Assembly (NCBI RefSeq): GCF_013204855.1
Contig: NZ_JABMKZ010000045.1
Coordinates: 1 to 61,348 of the forward strand
DNA: 61,348 nucleotides
Direction of reading: 5' to 3'
Origin: Paenibacillus alba
GTDB lineage: Bacteria > Bacillota > Bacilli > Paenibacillales > NBRC-103111
A program made the position numbers and the translations under genes. Under the pieces are notes generated by a model that ran no database searches, was not told the DNA's origin, and saw only the letters and a list, made by a program, of their open reading frames with translations. Positions 51,636-60,067 of this stretch are shown one piece after another; the stretch's first letter is position 1, and every line of letters starts with the position of its first letter.

Positions 51636-52592
51636 TTGGAAGTCGTTCGAATATCTCCAAGAGGCTATTGTTATGGTGTCGTAGACGCTATGGCACTTGC
51701 TATGCAAACAGCTAAAAACTTAAATCTTCCCAGACCTATTTATATATTAGGCATGATTGTTCACAATGCGCATGTGACGGATTTCTTCAAAGAAGAAGGA
51801 GTTATTACCCTTGATGGTGAGAACCGTCTTGAAATTCTTGAACAAATTGAGCAAGGGACTGTCATCTTCACAGCGCATGGTGTTTCACCTGAAGTCAGAC
51901 GCCGGGCAAGGGATAAAGGGCTGACTGTTGTTGATGCGACTTGTCCGGATGTTACCAAGACGCACGATTTAATTCGTGAAAAAGTAGCCGATGGCTATGA
52001 GATCATCTATATAGGCAAGAAGAACCATCCTGAGCCGGAAGGTGCTGTTGGCGTAGCTCCTGGGCATGTGCACTTGATCGAGAAGGTTGAGGAAGCTAAT
52101 CTTCTGAACATTCGAGCACAGCGTATTATCATCACGAATCAAACAACGATGAGTCAGTGGGATATCAAGCACATTATGAATCGGTTGTTGGAGCTTTTTC
52201 CAAAAGCTGAAATTCATAATGAAATTTGTCTTGCCACGCAGGTGCGACAAGAAGCGGTGGCGGAACAAGCGAAGGAAGTCGATCTTGTGATCGTCGTCGG
52301 AGATCCGAAAAGCAACAATTCGAATCGTCTGGCGCAAGTTTCAGAGGAAATTGCAGGAGTCAGAGCGTATAGAATATCTGATGTCTCCGAAATGAACCGT
52401 CATTGGTTGGAAAACGTGCGGAAGGTGGGTGTAACCTCAGGCGCTTCAACTCCGACTCCTATTACCAAAGAAGTCATAACTTACCTGGAAGCTTATGATC
52501 CGAAAGATGAAACCAGTTGGGGAATTACACGTACTATTAATATGAAGAAGCTCATTCCGGCTGTGAAAACCAAAGCAGCCAGCAGTGAGTAA
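51636..52592 (+). CDS. ispH: 4-hydroxy-3-methylbut-2-enyl diphosphate reductase
   Basis: A 318-residue iron-sulfur enzyme making IPP and DMAPP in the last step of the MEP isoprenoid route. The three cluster cysteines are in SPRGYCYGVVDAM, DATCPDVTKTH and HNEICLATQVRQ. Other signatures are GVTSGASTP and the HNAHVTD loop. The frame could begin at GTG 51627, but starting at TTG 51636, 5 nt after AGGTGG, gives MEVVRISPRGYCYG, matching the Bacillus IspH N-terminus. The TTG start is therefore preferred. Monocistronic or followed by the DUF2062 gene. Confidence 0.94.
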   Translation: MEVVRISPRGYCYGVVDAMALAMQTAKNLNLPRPIYILGMIVHNAHVTDFFKEEGVITLDGENRLEILEQIEQGTVIFTAHGVSPEVRRRARDKGLTVVDATCPDVTKTHDLIREKVADGYEIIYIGKKNHPEPEGAVGVAPGHVHLIEKVEEANLLNIRAQRIIITNQTTMSQWDIKHIMNRLLELFPKAEIHNEICLATQVRQEAVAEQAKEVDLVIVVGDPKSNNSNRLAQVSEEIAGVRAYRISDVSEMNRHWLENVRKVGVTSGASTPTPITKEVITYLEAYDPKDETSWGITRTINMKKLIPAVKTKAASSE

Positions 52593-52655
52593 ACCTTCAT
52601 TATTCCACAGGGCGGGATTGAGACCAGCATGCAGAGCACTCAGAAGGTGAAAATG

Positions 52656-53168
52656 ATGAAAACTCGCTACGATTGGAAAAGCACAAAACGCTGGTTTAGA
52701 TATAAATATTTAGGTCTTCTGCGGGCCAAAGGCGGTCCGTCTAAGGTAGCGCGAGGTTTTTCCATTGGCTTAGCCATAGAAATGTTTACTTTGCCTACGG
52801 CAGGTTTTGCTTTCGTTCTTATCTTTCCCTTGGTCTACTTACTAAGGGCTAATTTGCCAGCGGCGCTGATTGGTTTTGTGTTTGGTAAAATCATTTATAT
52901 CCCGTTCTCAATCCTGAACAAGCAAGTCGGAGATTGGCTGGTGCCGAAGCACTTCAAGGTTTACCTGATCCATCATTTACCGCATATGCTCTCTAATATT
53001 ATTAGGAGCGGCTTGGACTTGATTGTCGGCGGTATGGTTGTGGGAACCATTCTTGGACTCATCGCCTATTTCCCGGTCATGCTCTTGCTTAAGTATCATT
53101 CGAATCGTCGCAAAGAAAAACGCAAACTCCGCAAGGATCAACTAGTAGCTTCACATACAAAAGAATAA
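52656..53168 (+). CDS. DUF2062 membrane protein
   Basis: A 170-residue protein with two to three membrane segments (GFAFVLIFPLVYLL; LIVGGMVVGTILGLIAYFPV) and a basic C-terminus. The segment KGGPSKVARGFSIGLAIEMF matches the DUF2062 signature. Function unknown. AAGGTG upstream best fits the second ATG of an ATGATG pair at 52656; starts at 52653 or 52629 are possible. Confidence 0.8.
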   Translation: MKTRYDWKSTKRWFRYKYLGLLRAKGGPSKVARGFSIGLAIEMFTLPTAGFAFVLIFPLVYLLRANLPAALIGFVFGKIIYIPFSILNKQVGDWLVPKHFKVYLIHHLPHMLSNIIRSGLDLIVGGMVVGTILGLIAYFPVMLLLKYHSNRRKEKRKLRKDQLVASHTKE

Positions 53169-53179
53169 GCAAATAAATT

Positions 53180-53207
53180 AACGCTTGACGAATATTCGTC
53201 AAGCGTT
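53180..53207. terminator. Perfect 28-bp palindrome, probable terminator
   Basis: AACGCTTGACGAAT is followed directly by its exact reverse complement. The following sequence is T-rich (GTATATTTACTTT) but not a clean T-run. It could terminate the DUF2062 gene or be an operator for aroF. Confidence 0.65.
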
Positions 53208-53307
53208 GTATATTTACTTTAGTGGTTAAAAGCGTAGAAGCATAGAAGCGAACAAGCGTTGAAGTGATATAGTGAAATAGCCCATATAACAAAAGGAGTG
53301 TGTCCAT

Positions 53308-54351
53308 ATGATCGCCATTACATCCCATAACACAACAGATGAGCGTATTCAGGAAATTGTCCAAATTATTGAGAAACAAGGTGTCACAGCTCATGTTTCC
53401 AAAGGCGAGGACCGAACTGTCATCGGCATTATTGGTCAAGCAGATCCTAAGCTGGCAGAACAGTTACGTCAATTATCAGGAGTTGAACAAGTCGTGAAAA
53501 TTTCTAAGTCCTACAAATTAGCAAGCCGTGACTTCCATCCGGCTGACACCGTTATTAAGATCAAAGGCGTTGAAATCGGCGGCGAACAGCTAGTTGTCAT
53601 GGGTGGTCCTTGTGCGGTAGAAACACCGGAACAAATCGATGAAATTGCTCGTCTAGTCAAAGCGGCAGGCGGTCAGGTTCTACGCGGCGGCGCATTCAAA
53701 CCGAGAACAGGGCCATACAGCTTCCAAGGCGTAGGCGTTGAAGGCTTGATCATGATGGCAGAAGCGGGCAAGAAGCATGGCCTGCTGACAATTACAGAAG
53801 TCATGACGCCGGAATATGTGGATGTATGCGCGGAGTACGCAGATATCCTGCAAGTAGGGACACGCAACATGCAAAACTTTGACCTCCTTCGCAAGCTGGG
53901 AACGATTCAAACGCCTGTCTTGCTGAAACGCGGTTTCAGTTCAACTTATGACGAATTCCTCAATGCAGCCGAATATATCTTAGCTGGCGGGAACCCGAAT
54001 GTTATGTTATGTGAGCGCGGAATCCGAACATTCGAAACGTACACTCGCAATACCTTGGATTTGTCAGCAATTCCTGTACTTAAACAATTGAGCCATCTTC
54101 CGGTCATCTCAGATCCAAGTCATGGCACAGGCCGCAGAGAACTTGTTGTGCCAATGACCAAAGCTTCCGTAGCTGCCGGAGCAGACGGTCTTATTATCGA
54201 GATGCATACGGATCCCGATAATTCCATGACAGGTGACGGCGTACAATCCCTGTTCCCAGAGCAATTCGCCAAACTGCTTGTTGATCTTGAGAAGTTGGCA
54301 CCACTTCTTGGTAAGAAGTTCGATACACAAAAAGAGACTGTTTTGGTCTAA
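53308..54351 (+). CDS. aroF: 3-deoxy-7-phosphoheptulonate synthase with N-terminal regulatory domain
   Basis: A 347-residue type I-beta DAHP synthase, the entry step of aromatic amino acid synthesis. The first ~75 residues form an ACT-like/ferredoxin-fold regulatory module (IQIIEKQGVTAHVSKG, VVKISKSYKLASRD), as in Thermotoga-type feedback-controlled enzymes. The barrel has VVMGGPCAVET, GGAFKPRTGPYSFQG, LLKRGFSSTYDEF, VISDPSHGTGRR and the metal-site EMHTDPDN. AAAAGGAG precedes the ATG. A terminator follows, so it stands alone. Confidence 0.95.
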   Translation: MIAITSHNTTDERIQEIVQIIEKQGVTAHVSKGEDRTVIGIIGQADPKLAEQLRQLSGVEQVVKISKSYKLASRDFHPADTVIKIKGVEIGGEQLVVMGGPCAVETPEQIDEIARLVKAAGGQVLRGGAFKPRTGPYSFQGVGVEGLIMMAEAGKKHGLLTITEVMTPEYVDVCAEYADILQVGTRNMQNFDLLRKLGTIQTPVLLKRGFSSTYDEFLNAAEYILAGGNPNVMLCERGIRTFETYTRNTLDLSAIPVLKQLSHLPVISDPSHGTGRRELVVPMTKASVAAGADGLIIEMHTDPDNSMTGDGVQSLFPEQFAKLLVDLEKLAPLLGKKFDTQKETVLV

Positions 54352-54371
54352 TCGCCAATTGTTTTCCGAAG

Positions 54372-54413
54372 ACTGGTTTTCTTCTCTATAGAAGAAAACC
54401 AGTTTTCCTATTT
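54372..54413 (+). terminator. Terminator of aroF
   Basis: ACTGGTTTTCTTC and GAAGAAAACCAGT pair perfectly over 13 bp, followed by TTTTCC and a further T-run. Confidence 0.9.
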
Positions 54414-54441
54414 TTGGATATGCGACAATTATATGAAATAG

Positions 54442-54458
54442 TGTAAGATTAGCTTACA
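54442..54458. promoter_or_regulatory. glnA: Perfect GlnR/TnrA box upstream of glnA
   Basis: TGTAAGATTAGCTTACA matches TGTNA-N7-TNACA at every defined base. It ends 28 bp upstream of the -35 box. Position suggests activation or loop-type control by GlnR in response to nitrogen status. Confidence 0.8.
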
Positions 54459-54486
54459 CATCAATAAAAAATACCTGACATAAGTA

Positions 54487-54516
54487 TTGACTGTGTAAGC
54501 TATATCGCTATATAAT
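54487..54516 (+). promoter_or_regulatory. glnA: Promoter of glnA
   Basis: TTGACT (54487-54492), an 18-bp spacer and a perfect TATAAT (54511-54516). A degenerate half-box TGTGTAAGC lies in the spacer and might be a second GlnR contact. The 5' UTR is about 75 nt. Confidence 0.7.
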
Positions 54517-54595
54517 ATGTGCAAGATAACAAGCAAAAGTTGAACATTAATCATGTAAAGTACGTTGAATGTACGGAAATGGGAGGGTTTTTTAA

Positions 54596-56020
54596 ATGTC
54601 AGTTCAAAACGTGTTGAACCTTATCAAGGAAAAAAACATCGAGTGGGTAGATTTTCGTTTCGTAGGTCTTTCCGGTAAAGCACAGCATATTTCTTTGCCT
54701 GCTACTGAAGTAGACGAAGATACTTTCGTAAATGGGGTAGCTTTTGACGGTTCATCCATCCCAGGATTCCGTGGTATTGAACAATCTGACATGGTAATGA
54801 TGCCAGATACAGAAACTGCCTACGTTGATCCTTTTACAGCTCATCCAACTTTGATTATCATGAGTAACATCCATACGCCTGAAGGCGAGCGTTATGATCG
54901 CGATCCACGCAGCATTGCTCAAAAAGCAGAAGAATATTTGCAAACAACAGGTGTAGGTACAACAGCATTCTTCGCACCAGAATCCGAGTTCTTCATTTTC
55001 GACGACGTTCGTTTCGAAAATGGCATGAACAAATCCTACTTCGAAGTTGATTCCGAAGAAGCAGGTTGGAACACTGGCCGTAAAGAAGAAGGCGGCAACC
55101 TTGGTTATAAAGTTCCAGTTAAAGGCGGCTATGTTCCAGTAGCTCCGATGGATTCCCAACAAGACATTCGTTCTGAAATGTGTAACAAGCTTGCTGACGC
55201 AGGTCTTCGCATCGAGCGTCACCACCACGAAGTAGCTACAGCTGGTCAAGCTGAAATCAACTTCCGTTTTGACACATTGACGAAAACAGCAGATAACCTG
55301 CTCAAATACAAATATATCGTTGCTAACACAGCTAGAGAATATGGTAAAGTAGCAACTTTCATGCCTAAGCCACTGTTTGGTGACAATGGTAGCGGTATGC
55401 ACGTTCACATGTCCATCTTCGACGGAAGCGAGCCTTTGTTCTATGAAAAAGGAGCATATGCAAACTTAAGTGAAATGGCAATCAACTATATCGGTGGTAT
55501 CCTTTACCATGCGCCAGCTTTGATCGCTTTGACGAACCCAAGCACAAACTCTTTCAAACGTCTAGTTCCTGGTTACGAAGCTCCGGTTAACCTTGTATTC
55601 TCCAAAGGTAACCGTTCCGCAGCAGTTCGTATTCCAATCGCAGCTGTGACACCTAAAGGTTGTCGTATTGAGTTCCGTACACCAGACAGCACAGCTAACC
55701 CATACCTTGCTTTCGCGGCAATGTTGATGGCTGGTCTTGACGGTATCAAAAAGAAAATCGATCCACGTGCTCTTGGATACGGTCCTTTCGATACAAACAT
55801 CTATGAAATGTCAGATAGCGAGAAAGCTGAAATCCGCAGCGTTCCAGGTACATTGGATGAGGCGTTGGATGCACTTGCAGCTGATTCCGACTTCTTGATC
55901 GAAGGCGGCGTATTCACACAAGATTTCATCGATAACTACATCGAATTGAAACGTGGCGAAGCGAAAGCTGTTGCAATCCGTATTCACCCGCACGAGTACA
56001 ACCTTTACTTCGATTGCTAA
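54596..56020 (+). CDS. glnA: Glutamine synthetase type I, GSI-beta-like
   Basis: A 474-residue glutamine synthetase (glutamate + ammonia + ATP). Signatures: VAFDGSSIPGF, HHHEVATAGQAEINFRF, the ATP site KPLFGDNGSGMHVHMS, NRSAAVRIP and RIEFRTPDSTANPYLAFAAM. It is 30 residues longer than the Bacillus GSI-alpha enzyme (about 444). The extra stretch before KGGYVPVAP (EEAGWNTGRKEEGGNLGYKV) and the segment DSQQDIRSEMC match the proteobacterial/actinobacterial GSI-beta form. The Tyr of the adenylylation loop is present (DTNIYEMSDSE, Tyr403). No glnR gene is adjacent. GGGAGG precedes the ATG. Nitrogen control is expected through the upstream GlnR box. Confidence 0.95.
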   Translation: MSVQNVLNLIKEKNIEWVDFRFVGLSGKAQHISLPATEVDEDTFVNGVAFDGSSIPGFRGIEQSDMVMMPDTETAYVDPFTAHPTLIIMSNIHTPEGERYDRDPRSIAQKAEEYLQTTGVGTTAFFAPESEFFIFDDVRFENGMNKSYFEVDSEEAGWNTGRKEEGGNLGYKVPVKGGYVPVAPMDSQQDIRSEMCNKLADAGLRIERHHHEVATAGQAEINFRFDTLTKTADNLLKYKYIVANTAREYGKVATFMPKPLFGDNGSGMHVHMSIFDGSEPLFYEKGAYANLSEMAINYIGGILYHAPALIALTNPSTNSFKRLVPGYEAPVNLVFSKGNRSAAVRIPIAAVTPKGCRIEFRTPDSTANPYLAFAAMLMAGLDGIKKKIDPRALGYGPFDTNIYEMSDSEKAEIRSVPGTLDEALDALAADSDFLIEGGVFTQDFIDNYIELKRGEAKAVAIRIHPHEYNLYFDC

Positions 56021-56047
56021 TCATTAGCACTTATACATGAATAACGA

Positions 56048-56094
56048 AAGAGCCGTTTCTTCTATTGTAAATATAGAAGAGGCGGCTCTTATTT
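56048..56094 (+). terminator. Terminator of glnA
   Basis: AAGAGCCGTTTCTTCTAT and ATAGAAGAGGCGGCTCTT form a long stem with G-U pairs, then a TATTTAT tract. Confidence 0.85.
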
Positions 56095-56197
56095 ATAATT
56101 AAACTTTCCTAATAATAGTTATCAATTAGCCATTCCATTTGATAGCAAATGTTGTATAATAGTAGAACGATATGGATGCAAGAAAGGACGATGAAAG

Positions 56198-56749
56198 TTG
56201 AAAATAACCATTGTAGCAGGAAGTAATCAGAAATTAGCGACAAGTACTAAGTTAGGCCAATATATTCAGCACCTGATCCAGCAAGAGGGTCATCAGGTCA
56301 AGCTGATTGATTTGTACCAATCTCCGCTTCCTTTTTATTCACCGGATGATGCTCACGGCGGTCATGAGGCTTTGGAGACGTACAAGCATGCGCTGCATGA
56401 AGCCGAGGGTATTGTTCTTGCAACGCCGGAGTATCATAGCGGAATTTCAGGCGTACTTAAAAACGCGCTTGATCATATTAGTCAGGACTATTTCCACAAT
56501 AAAGCTGTATTATCCGTCAGCTCGGCAGGCGGAGCGATTGCCGTTAGCTCCTTAACCCAGCTGCAAACGATTGTACGCAACCTTCATGGCATTAATTGCC
56601 CAGAATGGTTATCCATCGGCGGCGATCAACGAAAAAGCTTTCAAGCTGATGTGGCGCATAGCGACATCCACCCGGATGTAGATAAAAGGGTTCGACGTGT
56701 CGTAAGTTCTTTCCTTGATTTAACGAAACAATTATCTGTCAATTCGTAA
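56198..56749 (+). CDS. NADPH-dependent FMN reductase / azoreductase-like flavoprotein
   Basis: A 183-residue flavodoxin-fold enzyme. The phosphate loop is IVAGSNQKLATSTKL, and the flavin-site motif LATPEYHSGISGVLKNALDH is typical of the YieF/ArsH-like NADPH:FMN oxidoreductases. SVSSAGGAIAVSSLTQL follows. It probably reduces quinones, chromate or azo compounds. The start is TTG at 56198 after AAAGGA with a 9-10 nt gap. An ATG at 56191 is in a different frame and can be ignored. It is distinct from the SsuE-like gene at 3957. Confidence 0.87.
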   Translation: MKITIVAGSNQKLATSTKLGQYIQHLIQQEGHQVKLIDLYQSPLPFYSPDDAHGGHEALETYKHALHEAEGIVLATPEYHSGISGVLKNALDHISQDYFHNKAVLSVSSAGGAIAVSSLTQLQTIVRNLHGINCPEWLSIGGDQRKSFQADVAHSDIHPDVDKRVRRVVSSFLDLTKQLSVNS

Positions 56750-56789
56750 GAAAGCCATACGATAAATGAACTTCATATAAATGATCCCA

Positions 56790-56820
56790 AATAAACCGGA
56801 ATTTTCGGTTTATTTTTTTG
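56790..56820 (+). terminator. Terminator of the flavin reductase gene
   Basis: AAATAAACCG and CGGTTTATTT form a perfect 10-bp stem with a GAATTTT loop, followed by T. Confidence 0.9.
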
Positions 56821-56884
56821 CTTTCCACACACTTTTGACATATTTGTATGGTACAGTTTGGAAATTAGGGCGAGGAGGGAAATT

Positions 56885-58204
56885 ATGAGCTTACCCTGGA
56901 CCAACAAGGAAGTTGTTCATTTATTGCTTCGTGCCGGATTTGGCGCTACGCAAGAAGAGATCGCCGCTTGTGTAGCGTATGGTCGTGAGGAGACCGTACG
57001 CCGTCTAATAGCTGGTGAAAGCTTGCTAACACAAGCATCTGTATTAATTCCATTTGATCAATTAACTGCTGATGGGAAGAAAGCGCTGGACCCTATGCAA
57101 TTGGCTGACCAGCAAATGTATTGGCTCTATCGGATGGTTAATTCGGACGCGCCGCTGGTTGAGAAAATGACCTTGTTTTGGCATGGCCATTTTGCAACGG
57201 CGAATTACAAAGTCAATGATGTTGCCTTAATGGTTCAACAGAATGCATTGTTTCGTAAGTTTGCTCTTGGCAACTTTCAAGATCTGCTTCTTGCGATTAG
57301 CAAAGATCCCGCTATGATGATTTGGCTGGATGTGAATCGCAATAAAAAAGGAAAACCAAATGAGAATTACGCCCGTGAGGTGATGGAGCTATTCACCCTC
57401 GGGATTGGTCATTATACAGAAAACGACGTCAAGGAAGCGGCACGCGCGTTCACTGGCTGGACGTACGACAAGAAGGACAATACGGTCGCTTTTAATCAAA
57501 AGCAGCATGATAATGATATGAAGCAGCTGCTCGGAGAGAAAGGGAATTTGGATTCGGAAGCGGCCATTGACATTATTGTCCACCAGAAGACGCTGTCCAC
57601 CTTTCTGGCAACCAAACTGCTCAAATATTTTGCCGCGGATAACCCTTCTGAAAGCTGGGTTCAACAAGTAGCCGCACAGATCGTAAACAAGGCCACTATC
57701 GGAGAAGTGCTTCAAGAACTGTTCCTCTCCGACGAGTTCTATGAGGAGAAGTGGCGAATGGCATTGATCAAAACGCCGGCTGATTATGTGGCAGGTATTT
57801 TGAAATCACTTAAAATCACGGTCTCCAAAGGACACGCTCAAGCCATGAGAAAGATGGGACAGGAATTGTATTCTCCGCCCGATGTCGCAGGCTGGAGAGG
57901 CGGAGCCTCCTGGTTGAATACGAACACGCTCTTAGCGAGGTACCAGTTCGCAGAGTCGATTGCCAAGCAGATGAACCTCAAGGTGCTTGCTTCGCCCGAT
58001 TTTACACCGCAGCAAGCGGATCGTTCTGAAGCGTGGGTGAAGCTGTGGAGCCAGCGAATAGATGTCACGAACTTGTCGGATAAAACTTTGGCAGGGCTTA
58101 GCGCTTATGCCGAGGATACAATTGTACATACGAAGCAGAAAAATTCAGGTCTAAGAGGCTTGCTGCAATTAGTCTTAATTAGCCCGGAAGCTCAAATGAA
58201 ATAG
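56885..58204 (+). CDS. DUF1800 family protein
   Basis: A 439-residue protein with the DUF1800 pattern: HLLLRAGFGATQEEI at the N-terminus, MTLFWHGHFATANYKV, NENYAREVMELFTLGIGHYT, AARAFTGWTYDKKD and SPPDVAGWRGGASWLNTNTL (quoted in part). Function unknown. The many His/Asp/Glu around the HGHF and NYAREVMELFTLG motifs suggest a metal site. No signal peptide is evident. GAGGAGGG selects the ATG at 56885 over the open frame from 56858. The next gene is the usual DUF1501 partner. Confidence 0.9.
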   Translation: MSLPWTNKEVVHLLLRAGFGATQEEIAACVAYGREETVRRLIAGESLLTQASVLIPFDQLTADGKKALDPMQLADQQMYWLYRMVNSDAPLVEKMTLFWHGHFATANYKVNDVALMVQQNALFRKFALGNFQDLLLAISKDPAMMIWLDVNRNKKGKPNENYAREVMELFTLGIGHYTENDVKEAARAFTGWTYDKKDNTVAFNQKQHDNDMKQLLGEKGNLDSEAAIDIIVHQKTLSTFLATKLLKYFAADNPSESWVQQVAAQIVNKATIGEVLQELFLSDEFYEEKWRMALIKTPADYVAGILKSLKITVSKGHAQAMRKMGQELYSPPDVAGWRGGASWLNTNTLLARYQFAESIAKQMNLKVLASPDFTPQQADRSEAWVKLWSQRIDVTNLSDKTLAGLSAYAEDTIVHTKQKNSGLRGLLQLVLISPEAQMK

Positions 58205-58217
58205 CGGGGGTGATGAA

Positions 58218-59450
58218 GTGAAATTAACGAGAAGGGATTTTCTGCTGAAAGGGACTGCGCTGTTCGCCACACTCGGGCTGGGCGGGGCTTTGTTCACAGA
58301 AACAGGCAAATCGATTCTAGCCAGCAGCTTTGAGGAGGATATCGAGGATCCTGTGCTTGTGGTCGTTCAATTAAGTGGAGGGAATGATGGGATTAATACA
58401 TTGATTCCTTATGGACAAGGTGTCTATTATGATTCGAGGCCTACACTGGCCTACCAACAGAAGGATGTATTGGCACTGGATAACCATGTCGGCTTGCACC
58501 CGAGTCTTGTTGGCTTGTCAGCACTTTATAAGCTTGGGAAAATGGCGGTTATACAGGGTGTAGGGTATCCTGAACCGGATCACTCTCACTTCCGCTCGAT
58601 GGAAATTTGGCAAACCGCTGAGCCAGAGAAAATTAGCCGCAGCGGATGGCTCGCCCGTTATGTAGAATTGTCACTGCGCGGCAACAACAATCCGCTAAAA
58701 GCGGTTCAAGTTGGGGCATCAGGGAGCAAGGCATTTGCCTCGGATAAACTAAGTTTCCCTGTTGTACAATCGCTTGAGACCTATAATCTCATTGATCCGA
58801 AAACGGCGATGCTTGACAAGAATCGTTTAACCAAAGCTTTTTTGGACATGTATAGTGCACAAAATCAGGTGGAACAGCTGCGTGTCATTTCGGGACGCGG
58901 GTATGAGGCATACAAAAGTGTAGAAGCAATTCAAGCTCTAACCGCTACCTATGCGAATAAAATTGAATATCCAAAGACGAATTTTGCCAAGGATCTGCAA
59001 CTCGTATCCAAGCTGCTGGCTGGCAAATCAGGTACCCGGGTATTTAATGTCCAAATTGGCGGCTTCGATGACCATGCGGATGAGAAGGTCCAGCATGCTA
59101 AGGTATTAACGCAGGTCGACGAAGGGTTGACCGCTTTCTACAAGGATTTGGAGGCGCAAGGTTTGCAGGATCGTGTGATGGTCATGATGTTCTCTGAATT
59201 CGGACGTCGGGTGAAGGAGAACGGAAGCGGGGGGACTGACCACGGAACGGCGGCGCCAATGTTTGTGATCGGAGGGAAGGTGAATGGCGGCCTGTATGGC
59301 GCGTATCCAAGTCTCAGCAATCTGGACAACGGAGATCTGAAGTATGAGGTGGACTTCCGCTCGGTGTACAACACGCTCATTGATAAATGGCTAAAAGGCG
59401 ATGCTGCCGCGGTGCTCAATAAATCGTATGAGAACTTAAAATTTATTTAA
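58218..59450 (+). CDS. DUF1501 family Tat-exported protein
   Basis: A 410-residue protein with a twin-arginine signal (KLTRRDFLLKGTALFATLG) predicting folded export. The body matches DUF1501, a sulfatase/alkaline-phosphatase-like fold: VVVQLSGGNDGINTLIPY, GLHPSLVGLSALYKLGKMAV, DHSHFRSMEIWQTAEP, FSEFGRRVKENGSGGTDHGT (metal-ligand style). The start is GTG at 58218 after GGGGGTGATG, 13 nt after the DUF1800 stop, so the pair is translationally linked. Substrate unknown. The DUF1800 partner might act as chaperone or travel with it. Confidence 0.9.
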   Translation: MKLTRRDFLLKGTALFATLGLGGALFTETGKSILASSFEEDIEDPVLVVVQLSGGNDGINTLIPYGQGVYYDSRPTLAYQQKDVLALDNHVGLHPSLVGLSALYKLGKMAVIQGVGYPEPDHSHFRSMEIWQTAEPEKISRSGWLARYVELSLRGNNNPLKAVQVGASGSKAFASDKLSFPVVQSLETYNLIDPKTAMLDKNRLTKAFLDMYSAQNQVEQLRVISGRGYEAYKSVEAIQALTATYANKIEYPKTNFAKDLQLVSKLLAGKSGTRVFNVQIGGFDDHADEKVQHAKVLTQVDEGLTAFYKDLEAQGLQDRVMVMMFSEFGRRVKENGSGGTDHGTAAPMFVIGGKVNGGLYGAYPSLSNLDNGDLKYEVDFRSVYNTLIDKWLKGDAAAVLNKSYENLKFI

Positions 59451-59454
59451 GGCA

Positions 59455-59477
59455 GAGCCGAGGTTTCCTCGGCTTTT
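59455..59477 (+). terminator. Terminator of the DUF1800-DUF1501 operon
   Basis: AGCCGAGG and CCTCGGCT pair perfectly with a TTT loop, followed by a short T-run. Confidence 0.85.
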
Positions 59478-59542
59478 CGTATGCTCATCTGAAATGGTAA
59501 TCTAAGAAGGAAAGATATGAAAAGGCAGGAGGTGTATTCATC

Positions 59543-60067
59543 ATGGGTATTGAGCCTATCTCGGATCATCTGAGAGAGGGTTTAAGAATTTTATTTGTCG
59601 GATATAATCCGAGTCTTCGATCCGGTGAAACCGGTCATCACTATGCGAGTCCAAGCAACCGCTTCTATCGCATTCTAGATCAAGCGGGGATCACACCGCG
59701 GTTGTATACCCCGCAAGAGGACCAGGATTTGTTGGAGCTTGGTTATGGGTTTACAAATATCGTGGCTCGCCCCACTTTGACGGCTGCAGAAATTACAGCA
59801 GATGAATACCGAGAAGGACGTCTTATATTGAAGCAAAAGATTCTGACCTACCAGCCGAGTGTTGTTTGTTTCGTTGGTAAGGGAGTATACGAACACTACA
59901 GCGGCCGCAAGAGTGTGCAGTGGGGGAGACAGCCCGATCCATATGTGGAAGGTATCATTGAGTACGTTTGTCCTTCGTCAAGTGGACTAGTTCGAATGAG
60001 GCTCGAGGAGATGGTTGCGATCTATCGCGGCCTCACTGAATATAGCGGAATGGAGATGGGAAAATAA
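59543..60067 (+). CDS. mug: Mismatch-specific uracil/thymine DNA glycosylase (Mug/TDG family)
   Basis: A 174-residue uracil-DNA-glycosylase-superfamily enzyme. The catalytic motif is VGYNPSLRSGETGHHYASPSNRFY (given here as GYNPSLRSGETGHHY then SPSNRFY), with Asn in place of the UDG Asp. Also present are GYGFTNIVARPT and the insertion loop PSSSGLVRM. It removes U or T mispaired with G and ethenocytosine. AGGAGG precedes the ATG. Its stop shares a base with the start of the Nudix gene, indicating coupling. Confidence 0.9.
   Translation: MGIEPISDHLREGLRILFVGYNPSLRSGETGHHYASPSNRFYRILDQAGITPRLYTPQEDQDLLELGYGFTNIVARPTLTAAEITADEYREGRLILKQKILTYQPSVVCFVGKGVYEHYSGRKSVQWGRQPDPYVEGIIEYVCPSSSGLVRMRLEEMVAIYRGLTEYSGMEMGK

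Noticed and set aside
54752..55408. 218-residue minus-strand frame inside glnA
   Set aside because: Cys/Phe/Val-rich antisense shadow of glnA, produced by codon bias.
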